DNA of 64,000 nucleotides from Holacanthus passer (lineage: Eukaryota > Chordata > Actinopteri > Pomacanthidae). The notes beneath the pieces were generated by a model. The model was not told the DNA's origin. It saw nothing but the letters and a program-made list of their open reading frames with translations, and did not search any database. The stretch's first letter is position 1. Each line of letters opens with the position of its first letter. The DNA is taken from NCBI GenBank assembly GCA_025331565.1, contig JAFREQ010000152.1, positions 248,001-312,000 on the forward strand, written 5' to 3'. The translations under genes and the position numbers were made by a program. This document shows, one piece after another, positions 33,036 to 45,645 of the stretch.

Positions 33036-35982
33036 TTCTGGAAACCTTTCAGGCTATGAAACGAAAGATTGTGAAAATTGATATTCCGCCCACCGGAATA
33101 TAACAGATAAAAAGAGCGAAGAAGCGATGAACCGATGAAATGATGAACGCTTCCTCTGAAGTGGTAGATACTGAATTTGAAAGAAAAGAAACAAATGTCT
33201 CATCCTATATTTGTATCACAAGCCTGACATCAGTTTAGGATGATGCACCTAAAAATGCCAGTGACTGTATAAACAGTGCATCCTCTGACAAAGACTGCGG
33301 ACAGCTGAGGTCACATTTAACGCTCTCCAAAGTTCGTAGCACTTGCTGTTAAATGGAGGGTGAGATTCCTTTCATCTGACCATGTGCGTGTGCAAATGTG
33401 TTCTATTGAGGCCACATGTAACACCCAGGCACTTAGCTCGCTATGAAAACAAGGGGTCATTAGTTAGAGCACCAGGCTGTAACCTGCAGCCCTCTGAGGT
33501 TTCAGGTCAGCTGCTTTCTATTACCTCAGGGACTTAGCGTGGACTTGGTGAAGGCCTGTTAACTCTGGCCGAGTCACCGAGCTTGGATACAAACACTGAT
33601 GCTATTGATGGCCTTTTTGCTCTGAGTCACTCGAGAGAAAACCCTCAGACGAGAGGCTGCACACACATAACGGGCTAACCCTTTGACCTGGTCACTGCGG
33701 CGGCATCCACATCCTTAAAAACTACCCTTACTGTAAAATAATGGCACATGCCACCATTATTTTTAGTCAACCATGCAGTAGGCTTATGCATGTGGTTTCT
33801 GGACACATCGCCTTTAATTATCAGTAGGAGTCATGAGCAAAGTGAGCACAAACTCCTATTTAATTTTGCTAATTAAAGCAGGACTGTCAATTGACTCGAT
33901 TGCTGCAAGGGTATAATTGTCATAAAAGCCTGTCACCACAGTTGCACCGCAGACGATACACAAAACAGGCTCTGACTTTAGCACAGTGTGTGTTATGGCT
34001 CTGCTGCAGAGTATACAGAGGTGTGTGTCTGTTTGTGCATGTTCTGCTGTTTTTCATGCCCCCTGCTTAGAATACTTTCTTATTTAAGTCACAGTGTTTT
34101 TTGGAAACGCTCCCACATGCCACCAGTTTCCCTGTGTGAGTAAAAGCCAGCCATCTAAATATATCAAACGGCACCAGCCTGTTAACCACAGATGTCCTCG
34201 AGAAAGAAGAAAAACATGAATGACGCTGTATGAAAGCAAGAAAAGAGCAGAGGCAAAAGGGGATCTACAGTGAAGATTCAAAAAAGGATAAAAAGATATG
34301 ACAGATATTAGCATCACCGGCAAAGATGAAACCACTATCATGCATTATAATTATGTTTAGTGGTCAAAATGAAAGTTTCTTTTTAGCAGAGATATTAGAG
34401 AAAATTTTCTGCATGTGACAGAAAGAAAAGTAAGGGTTAAAACACAAACCATATATTATCGAGTAACATTTTAAATGGCCTGATATTTGGAGTATCTTTG
34501 TTTTTTAATATGTTTTAATGTTGCATATTTTTGTATACAGTCAGCAGCAGTACTGAAGGTTAATACTAGGGTAGGTAGGGAGAGCATGCTAATCCACTGG
34601 CATGCTTACTGCCAGCTCTGCATGCTATCATTATAGTGTTGTCTTATATGGATATGGGTTTGGTAATGTTGTTTTATGTGTATATATCCATTACAGTAGG
34701 AAGTCATTTGAACTTGTAGTTTGGTCCCACTTCATTATTTTTCTAGCCAAATGTTCTGAATAATGTCGGTGGAAATCTTTTACGGTGCAACAGACCCACA
34801 TGTCGAAAAATGCGTGGGAATTTTCTGGGGTTATAAAACTATAACAGAAATGTTTCAAAACGTTCTAAATAGTTCTAATATAAATGTAGCATATGGGATG
34901 CAATAGGGTTTATTTAGACCGAAGCTTTAAAACTTTTATGCTTCTCTATATCTGACTGCATGGTTGCACAGAAATATCAAGTGCTCATGTTTAGATCGTG
35001 TTAAACTGCGGTTCTCTGATTTCCGTCCCTCAGTAGGTTTATGGTGCAGTTGTTATTGGTGTTCTGTCATTTCTCAGCAGAGTGAACAATTCAGAAAGAC
35101 AACTGTATAAATCGCAAAATGTGTGCTTGCATTTGTCTTCATCAGTATGTGGTTAGTTTCATATTCCAGTCATTTCATACGTCTGAGTGAAGCTTTTCCA
35201 CACACTTTCACTGACTGACTTTTACTAGCATTTTCCCCTTCCTGCTTCAGTTTTCCTTTACTGCTACAACAAACACTGTTGCATGTTCACACACCTAACC
35301 TTTCCCTCACACACCTGGTCCCAAACTTTGGTCTGTGGTTTCTTTGGCCCTCAGTAGCTGGGGTCCTGGGCGTTGGATGGTGTTAATCAAAGACTTGTTT
35401 TGATTCAGGTCCAGTTTACTGAGTGGGGAACATGTTCAGTCAATGAAGGTACGGCTGCAGGGCAACGCAGCTTGTTTGAAATGGAAATGAGCGTTGCTTC
35501 TTCCTCTCTGAGCTACCACCAGGACTCACAATGGTAATTCCCCTCCTAATTTATCAGTGTGAATCAATTCCAAATGAATAGATTATTTCTTTTTTTCTTC
35601 TTTTCTGGATGCCATCTGTAGTGGATCAGAGGCTTGTGAGGAGCTGCAGAAAGTGTGTTAGTTTGAGTGTAAACCTGGGCTCAGCAGAAACATTCAAAGC
35701 CTTTGATAGAGATTCTTATCTGGAGGTGAGATGTTGAAATATGATCTGCTCAGACAGAGCAGAGAGCCAAAGCCCAAGGGGTGTGTGTTCGTGTGCATGT
35801 GTGTGTGTGTGTATTAGTTTAAAGGCGGTTGTCCCCACATTGCCTCTTTTTCCCTTCATCTGCAGCGCTGAGGGCCTGTTTTTATCATCTCCATCTCCGG
35901 AGCTGACAGTAATGTGTGCCCACCCATGTAGTCAGCTCTCTCTGTGCTGGTGTGCTTAGTCTGTGTGTGTCTGTGCATTTAT
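33036..35982. other. Anonymous stretch with conserved-element-like block
   Basis: A short inverted repeat (ATATTCCG, five-base loop, CGGAATAT) lies at 33081-33101. 33805-33945 is AT-rich, repeat-free and CpG-poor, with TAATTA, AATTAA and ATAATTGTCATAAAA words. 34340-35000 is AT-rich and empty. No gene is seen. Confidence 0.5.
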
Positions 35983-36031
<49 letters not shown>

Positions 36032-36035
36032 TGTG
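35983..36035. repeat. (GT)n microsatellite
   Basis: GT array with GAGT near its start and GTAT near its end. A smaller GT run lies at 35796-35812. Confidence 0.95.
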
Positions 36036-37259
36036 CCAGCCAACAGGCCAGGACGATGCTCAAAATATTTTGGCTCATTTATAGAGTCTCCTCAGGCTTT
36101 GGAGAGATTCCCTTTATGACTAAAGACGGCGAGGGGTCTGTGCAGGGACAGCCAAGCTTAATGACGAAGCCGGTGCCAACTCAAGCACACACACACGTGC
36201 ACAGGTATGTAAGCTATGTAGACACATGCAAGCGCACAACAAAAGATCAGTCATGTAAAAAGATCATCTAATGTAAACACACAGAAATCAACGCGAAGCA
36301 ACTCTTTGAACGGACAATGACTAGATAAGTAGAATCTGACTTATTTCACTGAGGAACATTTTATCCTTTTGGCGCTCAAAACCGCACGCATTCAACCACG
36401 AATTTTGGCTGCCTTAACTGCAGTTATGCTACTCCGTTTATGTTTCAAAAAACCTGTCTAATTTATATTTCTGGGAGCACACACGCAGTGAGGTGTAGAC
36501 CAGTGTGAGCATGAGCCTAAGTACTGCAAGTCCATCAAAATCAAATTGATGGACAGGACTTCTCCAGGATGCCAAGGCAGTAGAGACTTTGAAAGAACTT
36601 GTCTGCTATATGTCATTGTCATATGCAAATCACAGACGTCTTCATACCTAAATGGCGAGATAATCCTTTTATCAGTTCCTTCCAAAAAGTCCATGTGAGT
36701 GTTTAAAAATAAGAAACTAAACTAAACTTGTTTTGCTCCTGTGGTTGAAGTTCTCAACCCTATGCAGTGATGTAGAAGTGTACTCTAGGTCTGGACAATG
36801 ACTTTTCATCTTAATATGAAGTTTCCCTTTAAGGCATGGTTCAGTTTAGACAGTCAAGTTAAAAAAAAAGAATGCTTTTTTTGTCTGGTGACAAAGTCAG
36901 ATGCTTTGTTTACCCAACTATCCACCAAAAGCTCCTGTCTAACATCTTGTCATCACCAACCACATTTCAGTAGCATTTTTCTGTCATCTGTCTACATCTA
37001 CTGGAAGAACGGTTACACGTTCATCAATACTGCTGAAACTTAAGAAAACAAATAGAAACCAAGGTAAGGTCTTCATCAATTTGACGTCAGCATGTGGGGA
37101 AAAAAAAATCTGCAAAGTGAGAAAAAAAACAACCAAATACTCTGCAAAACAGAAACTACAAGCAAAAACAGAAATGGTGCAAGTTGCACAGACGACAACG
37201 GAAGCTGTTTCCAGGAGACACTAAAAAGTGATGCACGGCCAGAGGCAGCTGGTGTTTAA
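36036..37259. other. Anonymous stretch
   Basis: No gene or named repeat recognised. Short A runs lie at 36861-36869 and 37100-37108. Confidence 0.55.
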
Positions 37260-37440
37260 GGTACCAGAGAGACAATGAAATGTGATTAATGAATGGACAG
37301 ATTAAAGAATTTGCAGGCTTGAGTGAACACTGCCAAATCACTGCACAATACTTTCTAATACTCAGACAGGCTTTTACAACTAGATATCACAGTGGCAATT
37401 ATTTTATCTATTGAGACAATCACAAGCTAAACAGTAGAAA
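37260..37440 (+). repeat. Composite dispersed repeat fragment (module B)
   Basis: CAGACAGGCTTTTACAACT and GTGGCAATTATTTTATCTAT (37362-37411) match 6868-6920 of the composite repeat, in the same orientation. Neither module A nor module C is recognisable beside it. Confidence 0.5.
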
Positions 37441-37624
37441 TCGAGAAGTAATCAATGACAGACTGGCCCCATGCAAATGAATGAGAGTGCTGTTTTTCTT
37501 ATGCAGAACTAAACACTTTTTCTGGAGGACACTTACGATTATTCCCCTTACTAGCTTTTTCTGGGCTCTTAACAGCATGAAAAAGTTTGTAAATGCACCT
37601 TTAATTGAGATCCAGATTATTTTG

Positions 37625-37785
37625 ATTTTTTTGCCTTTATTGGACGGTTGGTAGGTGACCAGACAGAAAACAAGGGGAGAAAGAGAGAGAGAGAAAGAGA
37701 CATGCAACAAAGGTCTCTGGCCAAAACAGAAATGAGGATATTGTGGTTAGAGGGTGTTTGTCTTATCCAGTTGGCCACCAGGATG
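37625..37785 (-). mobile_element. tRNA-derived SINE (AATAAAGGC-tailed type)
   Basis: On the minus strand the head (CATCCTGGTGGCCAACTGG from 37785) resembles the A-box side of a tRNA-like promoter. Next come the phrase GGCCAGAGACCTTTGTTGC and CATGTCTC, a CT-rich stretch, TTTCTGTCTGG and the tail CCAATAAAGGCAAAAAAATC at 37645-37626. This order is that of a common teleost tRNA-SINE. The middle of the tRNA-like part is altered, so the B box is weak. A more decayed relative is at 18803-18925. Confidence 0.8.
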
Positions 37786-39144
37786 ATCTTGTCAAATATA
37801 CTGATCCCAAAGTCAAGAATGAACTTCCATACTCAGTCAATACTGTCACAACTGCAAAAGGTTACTCATCAGGAAAATGAAAACATGGTTTGTTTTTAAG
37901 CTGGCAGGATGGTCTCAAACCCTTTGGAGGCTGAGATCACAGCCTCCAAAGGGCGGCTCATGTTACAGTTGACTCTTCATGGCCAGTTGAATTTTTCATC
38001 TATCAGTGATTCTTATCAGAGCTTAAAATTGGGCCATTTACGTCCCAATTAGCCAGTTACCACTATAGGAATTCTTCCATGGAGATAATCTGCCTCCCGA
38101 GGCCGACAGCTCCCCTTATGTGGTGTTTCACTGGAGCCATGTTGGTTCTTGAGGAGGGAAGTCTACCCAGCCAGATATGAGAGCGCCATGACAAGGACAC
38201 AGGGGTGACGAGAGGCCGGCCGAGGGCTGGAGGGAGGCAAGAAGGAGGGGGGGTATTTGAAGTGGAAAGAGATCCTAGAACCATTTTATAGCTTTTTCTT
38301 ATGCCCTTCTGCAGGGAGAAAGCAAAGGGGTGTCGTTTTTTTTTTTTTTTTCAAACACATAAAGTTTGAGATTTTGATGATTTATAGAGAAAGGAAGAGA
38401 GAGGGAGAAAGAGAGAGGGAAGAGAGGGAGGGGTGGTGGCAGGGGGGTTTAAACATGATGCAAACCATTTGGAGTGGGGAGCGGAGGTTGCCAGCACAGC
38501 CTGCTCTGTTTAAACTGGAGAGGAAGTGACCGTATATACAGCATGCCAGCAAACTCCCTCTCCCTCACTGTCTCTCTCTATCTCTTCTCTTTCTTCGCCT
38601 CTCGCGCTCTCGCACACACCAAAATCTGAGTTTCAGAAGCTCGAGAGAGCGTGCGCACATATGTACGTACACGCTCACATCCACAGAGGTCAGATGATGG
38701 CCATTGGTTAGAGAGTGTGTTTGTTATTCTAATATTATGTTTCTTTACATCACCGTCACCAGGCCCATCACCGTTATTATCATTATTACTATTATTACAA
38801 TCTGGAAGGCTGGGGGGTACGCGGGAGAGTGAGAATAAAGGAGCGCCGAGGGGAGAAAAGAGCCAAGAAAGAGAGACTGAAAAATGAAAGACAGAGCAAA
38901 AGGGAGGAGAAGAGGTCAGCATTTTCCCTCAACAGTCGTCCATGACTTAATCTTATTCCGCTCTATTGAGACCTTCCCAGGAATGAGGCTGTAAGATGTG
39001 AGAGACACAAGGAGAGAAAGGGATGAACAGTGGGAAGGAGATGATGGAGAGTTGGGTGATGAGGAGATGAAGGAGAAGAGGAGCAAAAGGAAGAGTTACA
39101 GTATGATGTGTGGGGAGCTTGTTGGAACTCACCCAACCTCACCT
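37786..39144. other. Anonymous stretch with hairpin and purine tracts
   Basis: Contains the perfect hairpin at 37920-37953 (listed separately), a T run at 38337-38352 and nearly pure purine tracts at 38385-38440, 38820-38920 and 39000-39090. No gene is recognised. Confidence 0.55.
37920..37953. other. Perfect 14-bp inverted repeat (hairpin)
   Basis: CCCTTTGGAGGCTG at 37920-37933 pairs perfectly with CAGCCTCCAAAGGG at 37940-37953 across a six-base loop (AGATCA). The stem is GC-balanced with no mismatch. No open frame or known repeat overlaps it. Confidence 0.95.
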
Positions 39145-39245
39145 TAAAGGATAATTCTAGTTTACTGCAACTTGGGTCTTCACAGTTTTGGTCATAATTC
39201 CTATGGATATTAATAAAGCTGTATGCGGGAAGCCAGGGGATAAGA
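39145..39245 (+). repeat. Composite dispersed repeat fragment (module A)
   Basis: AAAGGATAATTCTAGTTTAC, TGCAACTTGGGTCTTC and ATTCCTATGGATATTAA match the module at 47165-47240 (AAAGGAGTATTTTATTATAC, TACAACTTGGATCACG, TTTCTATCAG) and more weakly 6514-6590. Confidence 0.55.
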
Positions 39246-39304
39246 CTGGTGATATTCTATATTTTTGTTAGTGTCAACAAATCCCATGAATCCCTCTTCT
39301 CTTG

Positions 39305-39471
39305 CTCTTCTTCCTTTTTTCCCTCCGTTCAAGGGTTTTTTTCTGGGGGGGAGTTTTTTCTTTATCCAAATGGAGGACGGAGGGTGTCGTATGCTGTACA
39401 GATTGTAAAGCCCCTTGAAGCAAATTGTGATTTGCGATTCTGGGCAATATAAATAAAATTGACTTGACTTG
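39305..39471 (+). mobile_element. SINE/LINE 3' fragment with ATTGA-type tail
   Basis: TTTCTTTATCCAAATGGAGG, GGGTGTCGTATGCTGTACAG, ATTGTAAAGCCCCTTGAAG, CAAATTGTGATTTGCGATTC and TGGGCAATATAAATAAAATT, ending in GACTTGACTTG, match a frequent fish retroposon 3' end ('gtgatattgggctatataaataaaattga'). The tail repeat marks the site where reverse transcription starts. It has no coding capacity. Confidence 0.75.
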
Positions 39472-41640
39472 AAAAGACCAAAATCAACAGTGCATTAGTT
39501 CATCTCACAATACGTCCTGCCCCCCCGCCTGTCTGTGGCTCACAGACCCAGGCCCATTCTTTCCGACTGAAGACGTAAAACTTTTAACAGTTCACAAAAA
39601 TATTATGTCATTTTTAAAAAAGGCTTTTGTCAGATTGTAGCAGACATAAATTTAGTGCACTAGCTAGTATTTATGGCTGCAGGACTGCGTCAGCTCAAAA
39701 TAAGCTGCAGTGCCCGTGTCAAGCCTAAGGAACATGTCAACCAGTGCAAAAGTGCAACACACTGATGTGCTTTGAATAGTTTCTGTGCATCAGTTTAGGA
39801 TTTGGATGCACGTGCAATACTTGTTAATAGAATCAATTGATTTTGGTCTTTTAATGGGATCGCCAGAGCTTTAAGATCTGAAAATGTGACATTGCTAAAA
39901 AGAAATCTGACAGGGCTAGAACAAAAGGCATCAGATGATCATGCAGGTTTTACACAAACCTTGATTTTAGCAGAAATTATTTGGAAAGAAAAACAAACAA
40001 AACTAAATTACCCAAAGTTCAGGCTTCCCGGTTTGACTTTGACCCATCATGTTTACTGTCTGATCTTATGACCATGTGTGTTTCTTGGTTGCCTGGTTCC
40101 AGATCACCGATTTGCTGGCCACATCTCAGATTGAGCGATTTAATAGTCAATAGTTTTAATAGTTCTTGTATTGATGTCAATTGGAGAAACAGTCAAGCAC
40201 TCAGAGTTTAGTGGGTGGGATTATGGATGGAAAATAATGACATAAATGCATTAAAAAGCATGGATGAGATTGAGGCAGCTGTACAGATTGTTGCAAGTCA
40301 ACTGAGAGAAATAAATCGACATATTCTTTGCGAAGAACTGATCCTCAGCTCTTTGCAACTCCAAACTGATTATTCGGCACTTGCTCCAATGGACGTTATA
40401 TGTTACAGTGTTTCCAGATTTCTGCAGTCACTTTGGGTGCAATGATAATAAAATACAAAAATAACAATAACATGATAAAAAGCACAATATGCAGGTTGTA
40501 ATAAATCACAATTATCCTTTAAGTAAAAGGGCCTGCTTCCCTCATGTGTGTTTCATTGCATTGATTCAACCATCTGTACTGTAATGGTTTCCAATGAAGC
40601 GTGAATCAAACTGAAATAGAACTAATAGTCTGGTCCCTACACTCTTGTTTTGAGGGTTTTTACAAAGCAGACACACAGGCCACCTATTTCTGCGGTGTCT
40701 GCCTCAGCTGTGGCGAGCCAGTCTAGACCTCACTAAACCGAAGCACTGTGGTCCGCTGATGTCATGCTAAAAAAACACTGTACAACTAATTGGTTTATGA
40801 TCACCTCCAAATTGGCTCCCAGTGGACTTTATCAAACCGAGAGGCTAACATGAGTGGAAAGGTTGCTTGGCAGTTCAGAGGTTTGACAAGCTGCCCTGCT
40901 CTTCCATTTTTAGTTCAGACAGAAAAGCAAACCAAGCACTACTAAGTGCTCATTTTTACTGGTGCTGTTTTGTATTTCCAAATGAATTCTTATAGAGGGT
41001 CATAAAATTAAACCCAATAAATGGCAACAGGCATGATGTGTAATCCCAAAGTATGCTGAGTGAAATAATAGCAAAGGGAAAAGAAGATTCAAGCATGAAC
41101 CCCTGCATTTTGACATCCTTTTACAAAGTGAAGCTACATGGATTATGAATTAGAAACAACTGATACTAAACATAGCAGAGTGTCTCTTAAAGAAAACACA
41201 CTCATTCATGATACAAGACTTTATAGCCATTTCATTGTGGTTGATAGGAATTTGCTTTATTGAGCTAAAATAAAGCAAAACAAAAACCTCAAGACATCAC
41301 ATAACCACACTGGAGACATAAAACAAGTGGTAAAAACATAAAATGACTATTATATGCAATAATGTATTGCTGTTCTCTGTGTCCTTATGTGGAGGTTAAT
41401 TACCACATGTACATTCTTCCATTAAAGTTTGTGCATCTACACAAGGATGCACAACTCAAGCTGTAAATGCTTCAGAGTATGAACACACAGCCCTCGCGTG
41501 TGTGCGCCTGTGCGTTCGAGTGTGTCCGTGTGCGCGCGCCGTGCCGTTGTGTTGCTGGTGGCTCGGCTTCAGGATTGTGTCGAGGCTGTCTGTAATAAAT
41601 GTGCCCGGGCGAGTGGGCCCATAAAGATATATCACAAACA
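39472..41640. other. Anonymous stretch
   Basis: A plus-strand frame opens at an ATG at 40227 and closes at 40443-40445 (72 codons, with MDEIEAAVQIVASQLREIN near the start). It is compositionally ordinary but not recognised, and lacks visible splice or promoter context. 41500-41545 has CpG-containing GT/GC alternation. Nothing else is assignable. Confidence 0.5.
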
Positions 41641-41790
41641 GGAGGGGAGGCAGAGTGCACAGGGGAAGGAAGAGGATGGAGCAAGTGGGGGTGAGAGCGC
41701 AGCGGAGTGGGAAAAGAAATGAAGAAGAGGGGAAAGGAGATGGGGGAGAAAGGGGAGGATCGATTGGTGAGGAAAAAGAGAAAGGGGGGC
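41641..41790 (+). repeat. Purine-rich tract
   Basis: Almost continuous A/G on the plus strand, including GGAGGAT and AAAGGGGGG runs. It explains the open frames here, because pyrimidine-rich strands have few stop codons. Confidence 0.8.
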
Positions 41791-44700
41791 AGGGGCTGCT
41801 TTCTCCTGGGTCCTGCTATGTTTCCCATTATGTAAGCCCTGGTCACCGGCAGCATGCCAGCAGGCAAAATAAAAGAGTCTCTCTGGCTTGGCACGGCTCG
41901 TATTTTCCTATCCTCGGCACGGGGTCAGGGAGGGGTCAGGCAGCTGGATGGGGCGCTGGGGGGATTGTGGGGTCTGGGCTGGCCTCCAAAACCCAAAAGG
42001 CCCAGGGTTCAAGTACCAGCTGAAAGCAATCAGGGGGAAATCTGGGAGTGCCACAGCTGCTCGCAGCAGCGTTGTTCTGTGGCTCACTTCTCTCTCCCTC
42101 TTTCTCCGACTCTCTCTTGTCCCACTTTTCCCTTCTCTGTTGCCTGTTTCCCCCCCCCTCCCGCCTCCCCTCACTTTTTTTTTTGACAGATGCACACACA
42201 CAAAAACTGCATACTTTAAACATGAAGCCAGAAGTTCATCTATGCTGGTATGTCTGTGTGTGTGCATGTGTGTGGGCGCACGCACCGGGGTTGTGTTTGT
42301 GTGTAGGATGATGTGTTTGCATGTGTGTGCGGGCTTGTGTTTGCGAGTGTGAGCGTGTGTAATGGGGGTCACTGAAAAGACAAAAAGCATAAAAACAATA
42401 GCAGCGGTCCGGTCTGCTTAGACCACATCGAATCTTACACTGCAGCATTGTGCGTGCATTTGACCGCAGAGCCTGAACATCTCTGTGGATGCATGTCTGC
42501 TGCTGTATTTTACATCAGTGTGTGTGTTTTTGTGTGTATTTTGAAATTCCATCAATTCGCTCAACACAAAATATATGGACGCTATAAAAGATGCTCAGCT
42601 CGAGTGTTTTTGTGTCATGACAATTCACTTTAAATCTACTCATTGCATGCCCCGAAATATCGAAAGTGCCAGCGTAAAATGAAGGATAAAAGGTATATTG
42701 AAAGCAGGTGGGGTGAATTTTCCTGCTCTGGTTTTGGTCTAATCTTCCCCTCAGAGGGCACAATAAATGCCAACAAATACAATACCATTTGCAGTGATTA
42801 CTTCCATCCTTTGGAAAGTTTCATAGAAATCCAAGCATTTTTTCCTCTGGGATGACAGAGTCTATATACACAGGGCACAAGAGGTCACCGAACAGTCTGA
42901 TGAGCCTGAAAACAATGTAAACTTCTCACCGGAGCCAGCTCAGCAACAAAATCTAAAAAGTATGATTAACTTGAAAGATTTCATTTCGGTACGTTTCCAG
43001 CCACCTGTTGTTAATGTGCCCTTTCAATTTGTGCAGACATCATCAGAAAAAAAATTTAAAAAAGAAAGCTGTTTGAATGAAGAGAAAATAACGGCATAGA
43101 GAAAAGAAGTACATGCAATAAATGCTGATGGAAACACAAATTTGAATATACCTCGACATTGCGGTCGTGTACCTGATTCTTCTTCTGTTGGCAAAGCGTT
43201 CGTGTAAACTTGCCTCTCTCTGTTACATCCCTCAGCTCTACCAGAAAGAATTCCTCCATCAAAAAAACCAAATAAAAAGAGGATGGACATCAAGGGTTTA
43301 TGTAACCACAGCGCCCCAGATTTACGTCCATGCCATCCTAAAGCTGGAACATGTTTCCACGTCCACATGTGAGCAAATGTGCGATGGTGATGTTCTGAGG
43401 CCTTTCAGAGTTTTGCTTAAAACTTGAGCCACATTTAATGGAAACCAAACTATTGACACACAGAAACGCACGCTGCTGCTTGTGAGGTGCTGGTAGCTGC
43501 AACATATCGAGCAATGGCAGAATGAAGCTCATTAAAGAAACAACATGAGTTAATGGTGACACACAATTATGTCAAGGCTCAGAACAGAGTCTCAGGATTT
43601 CTTGCACAATAGTAATGTGGCATACCGAGTTTTAAAGGCAAATGCACATGTTTCCCTAATGTGCAATGAAGCTGTTTTGGCAGATTGCAGCAGCGAGACA
43701 CCCCATTAAGACACCTTATGTTTGTCCTAGCACTTACCTGTAAGAGCTTACTTATTAACACCGTCTTATGAGAAACACTTGCTGCAAAACCTCTCATCAG
43801 CCGAGAGATTAGTAGCTACAGGACCATTAAACATACTCCGGAGCCTATTCATCTCATTATGGGCCAGAGATAGTGCAGCAGGGCCATTAAGCTTTGCATA
43901 ATGTTTATGATGGGTCATGGATCTCCTTTATGTCTTGCTTAATGTGCGGAGCAGATTGTCTCCTGGCCTGTGTATCCACCGAGCTGGCACTGCTCCTCCT
44001 GCCAGAGCGAGAACCCCCTTGCAGACGAGCCAGGCCTGCAACCTCTGTTATCATCTGTATTCCCTCACGCTGGTCTCTGGACTCCCTCAACTCGTGCCCC
44101 CAATCCAGACACCTGGGAGGAGGAGGAGAGGGGGGAGGAATGAAGGGGGGAGTCGGGGGAGGCAGACGGATAGAGCAGCAGTGTGATTGAGAGTGGCAAA
44201 AACAGAGGAAGTGATAGAGACAGAGAGCCAGCCAGCTGAGTAAGACCCCAGACACAAAGGGCTGGGATGACACACACACACCCACACATGCATGCAACAC
44301 ACAAACACACACACACACACATATGCTCACTTATGGTCCAAGAGAAGGGGGGACTGGCAGATAAAACTCGAGACACCCACACTCGTTCGTCGATTCGTTC
44401 CCTCGCTCGGAGTGACGGAAGGAGCGGGGCTGGCTGTCGTCAGCCTGGCCCAGAGCAGGAAGTGTGCTGGGGATAAGGCGGCCATGTGGCAGGATGTTAT
44501 GGATTTCTAATTAGAGCAATTCATCTGTCAGCAAGGGCACGCTTTCACTGGAGCTTTCTCTGGCGCTGCTCTCGCCGGACCTCCATACTTCACACTCCCA
44601 ACTACACCCGCGCTTTACACACACATTCTTCACCCAGGCCGAACATGAACATGCACACATGTCCCCGGAGACTTCACAGTCGTTGCTTGTCCAACATACT

Positions 44701-45269
44701 TCACCTCGGACCGACTGCACCAGAAGAAATCATTCAATCACCATCGTCCACATCAACCAAACAGCCCAAAACGGGCCGAGGGGATCCCCTGAGAGAGCTC
44801 ATTCTTCAACAGTGTAAAACCATGACGGAGATAAGGGCTCGCCAGTGCAGAAGGTGGAGAGGGTGGGAATGAAACCAGTTGTCTGCACACATAAACACCC
44901 CATGATGCAGTGTGCTCAGCTCGCCTCGAGGCGAGTGTTGCGGAGAGTGCGCTGTTCGCTTGACAAAAGCGATAATGCTGAACTGGATGCTCCAGTGGTC
45001 TTAAAGTACGGAGCAGAGACGGCTCCCTGGAGAACAGACCCTGCTATTGTGTTACACCAGATATCCTGCTGCTGCTCTTTTGGACAGGAGCTGATAATCA
45101 TACAAATAAACAAACAAAGGGGAGGTGTGTACACATCTGGCATCTGTGTATCTGTGTGTGTGCGCGCGAAACGGGGAACAATACTCTAATCAACTGACAA
45201 TGACATGATAATGACAACAGTCAATCTGTACATCTGAGTTTTTATGTCATCAATTGCTCTGTTGGCAAA
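41791..45269. other. Anonymous stretch with several low-complexity tracts
   Basis: CT-rich 42075-42185; GT-rich 42248-42360; G-rich 44114-44160; CA-rich 44268-44320; 16-bp perfect palindrome CTCGCCTCGAGGCGAG at 44920-44935. Overlapping frames of 95 to 160 codons at 41888-42390 and 43905-44330 follow these biased tracts. The segments 43821-43935 and 44495-44540 are AT-rich and repeat-free, and look like possible conserved elements. No gene is supported. Confidence 0.5.
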
Positions 45270-45645
45270 TCAATGATTGCTATGACATTTTGGACAATTT
45301 GTGATCCCCTGAGTTTTGATCTAGCGCCACCAGCAGGTCGAATTTATCAATTAATCCAATAAAACAGATCTGCATCTGCTTCATGGATTTTTGGTTATAT
45401 GGGAAATATCGGCATGAAATATTGGATGGATTGCCACATTCATGTCCCCCTCAAGATGATCACAATAACTTTGGTGATCCTTAACTTCCCATATGCCATA
45501 AAAATCACATCAAAAATTAGGCAATATTTTTGTTTATGACCAAATACAAAATGCTTTCCATCAGTCTCAGTTGTGTTTTGTTTTTAGCACAAATGAGCAA
45601 ATGTTAAAATAAGATGGTACTATGCATTATACCTGCTAAATTCTT
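45270..45645 (+). repeat. Dispersed fish repeat ('ggtccccagaggatga' type), fragment 3
   Basis: The longest copy in the window. It has GATTGCTATGACATTTTGG, GTGATCCCCTGAGTTTTG, TCTAGCGCCACCAGCAGGTC, a second internal unit ATTGGATGGATTGCCACATT, CATGTCCCCCTCAAGATGAT, AATAACTTTGGTGATCC, TTATGACCAAATACAAAATG, CATCAGTCTCAGTTGTG and TTATACCTGCTAAAT. The internal duplication is a property of this family. Confidence 0.8.

Noticed and set aside
40227..40445. 72-codon plus-strand frame with a helical-looking segment (AAVQIVASQLREIN) vaguely like a BH3 region
   Set aside because: It lacks the conserved aspartate of BH3 motifs, and there is no exon context. The resemblance is superficial.
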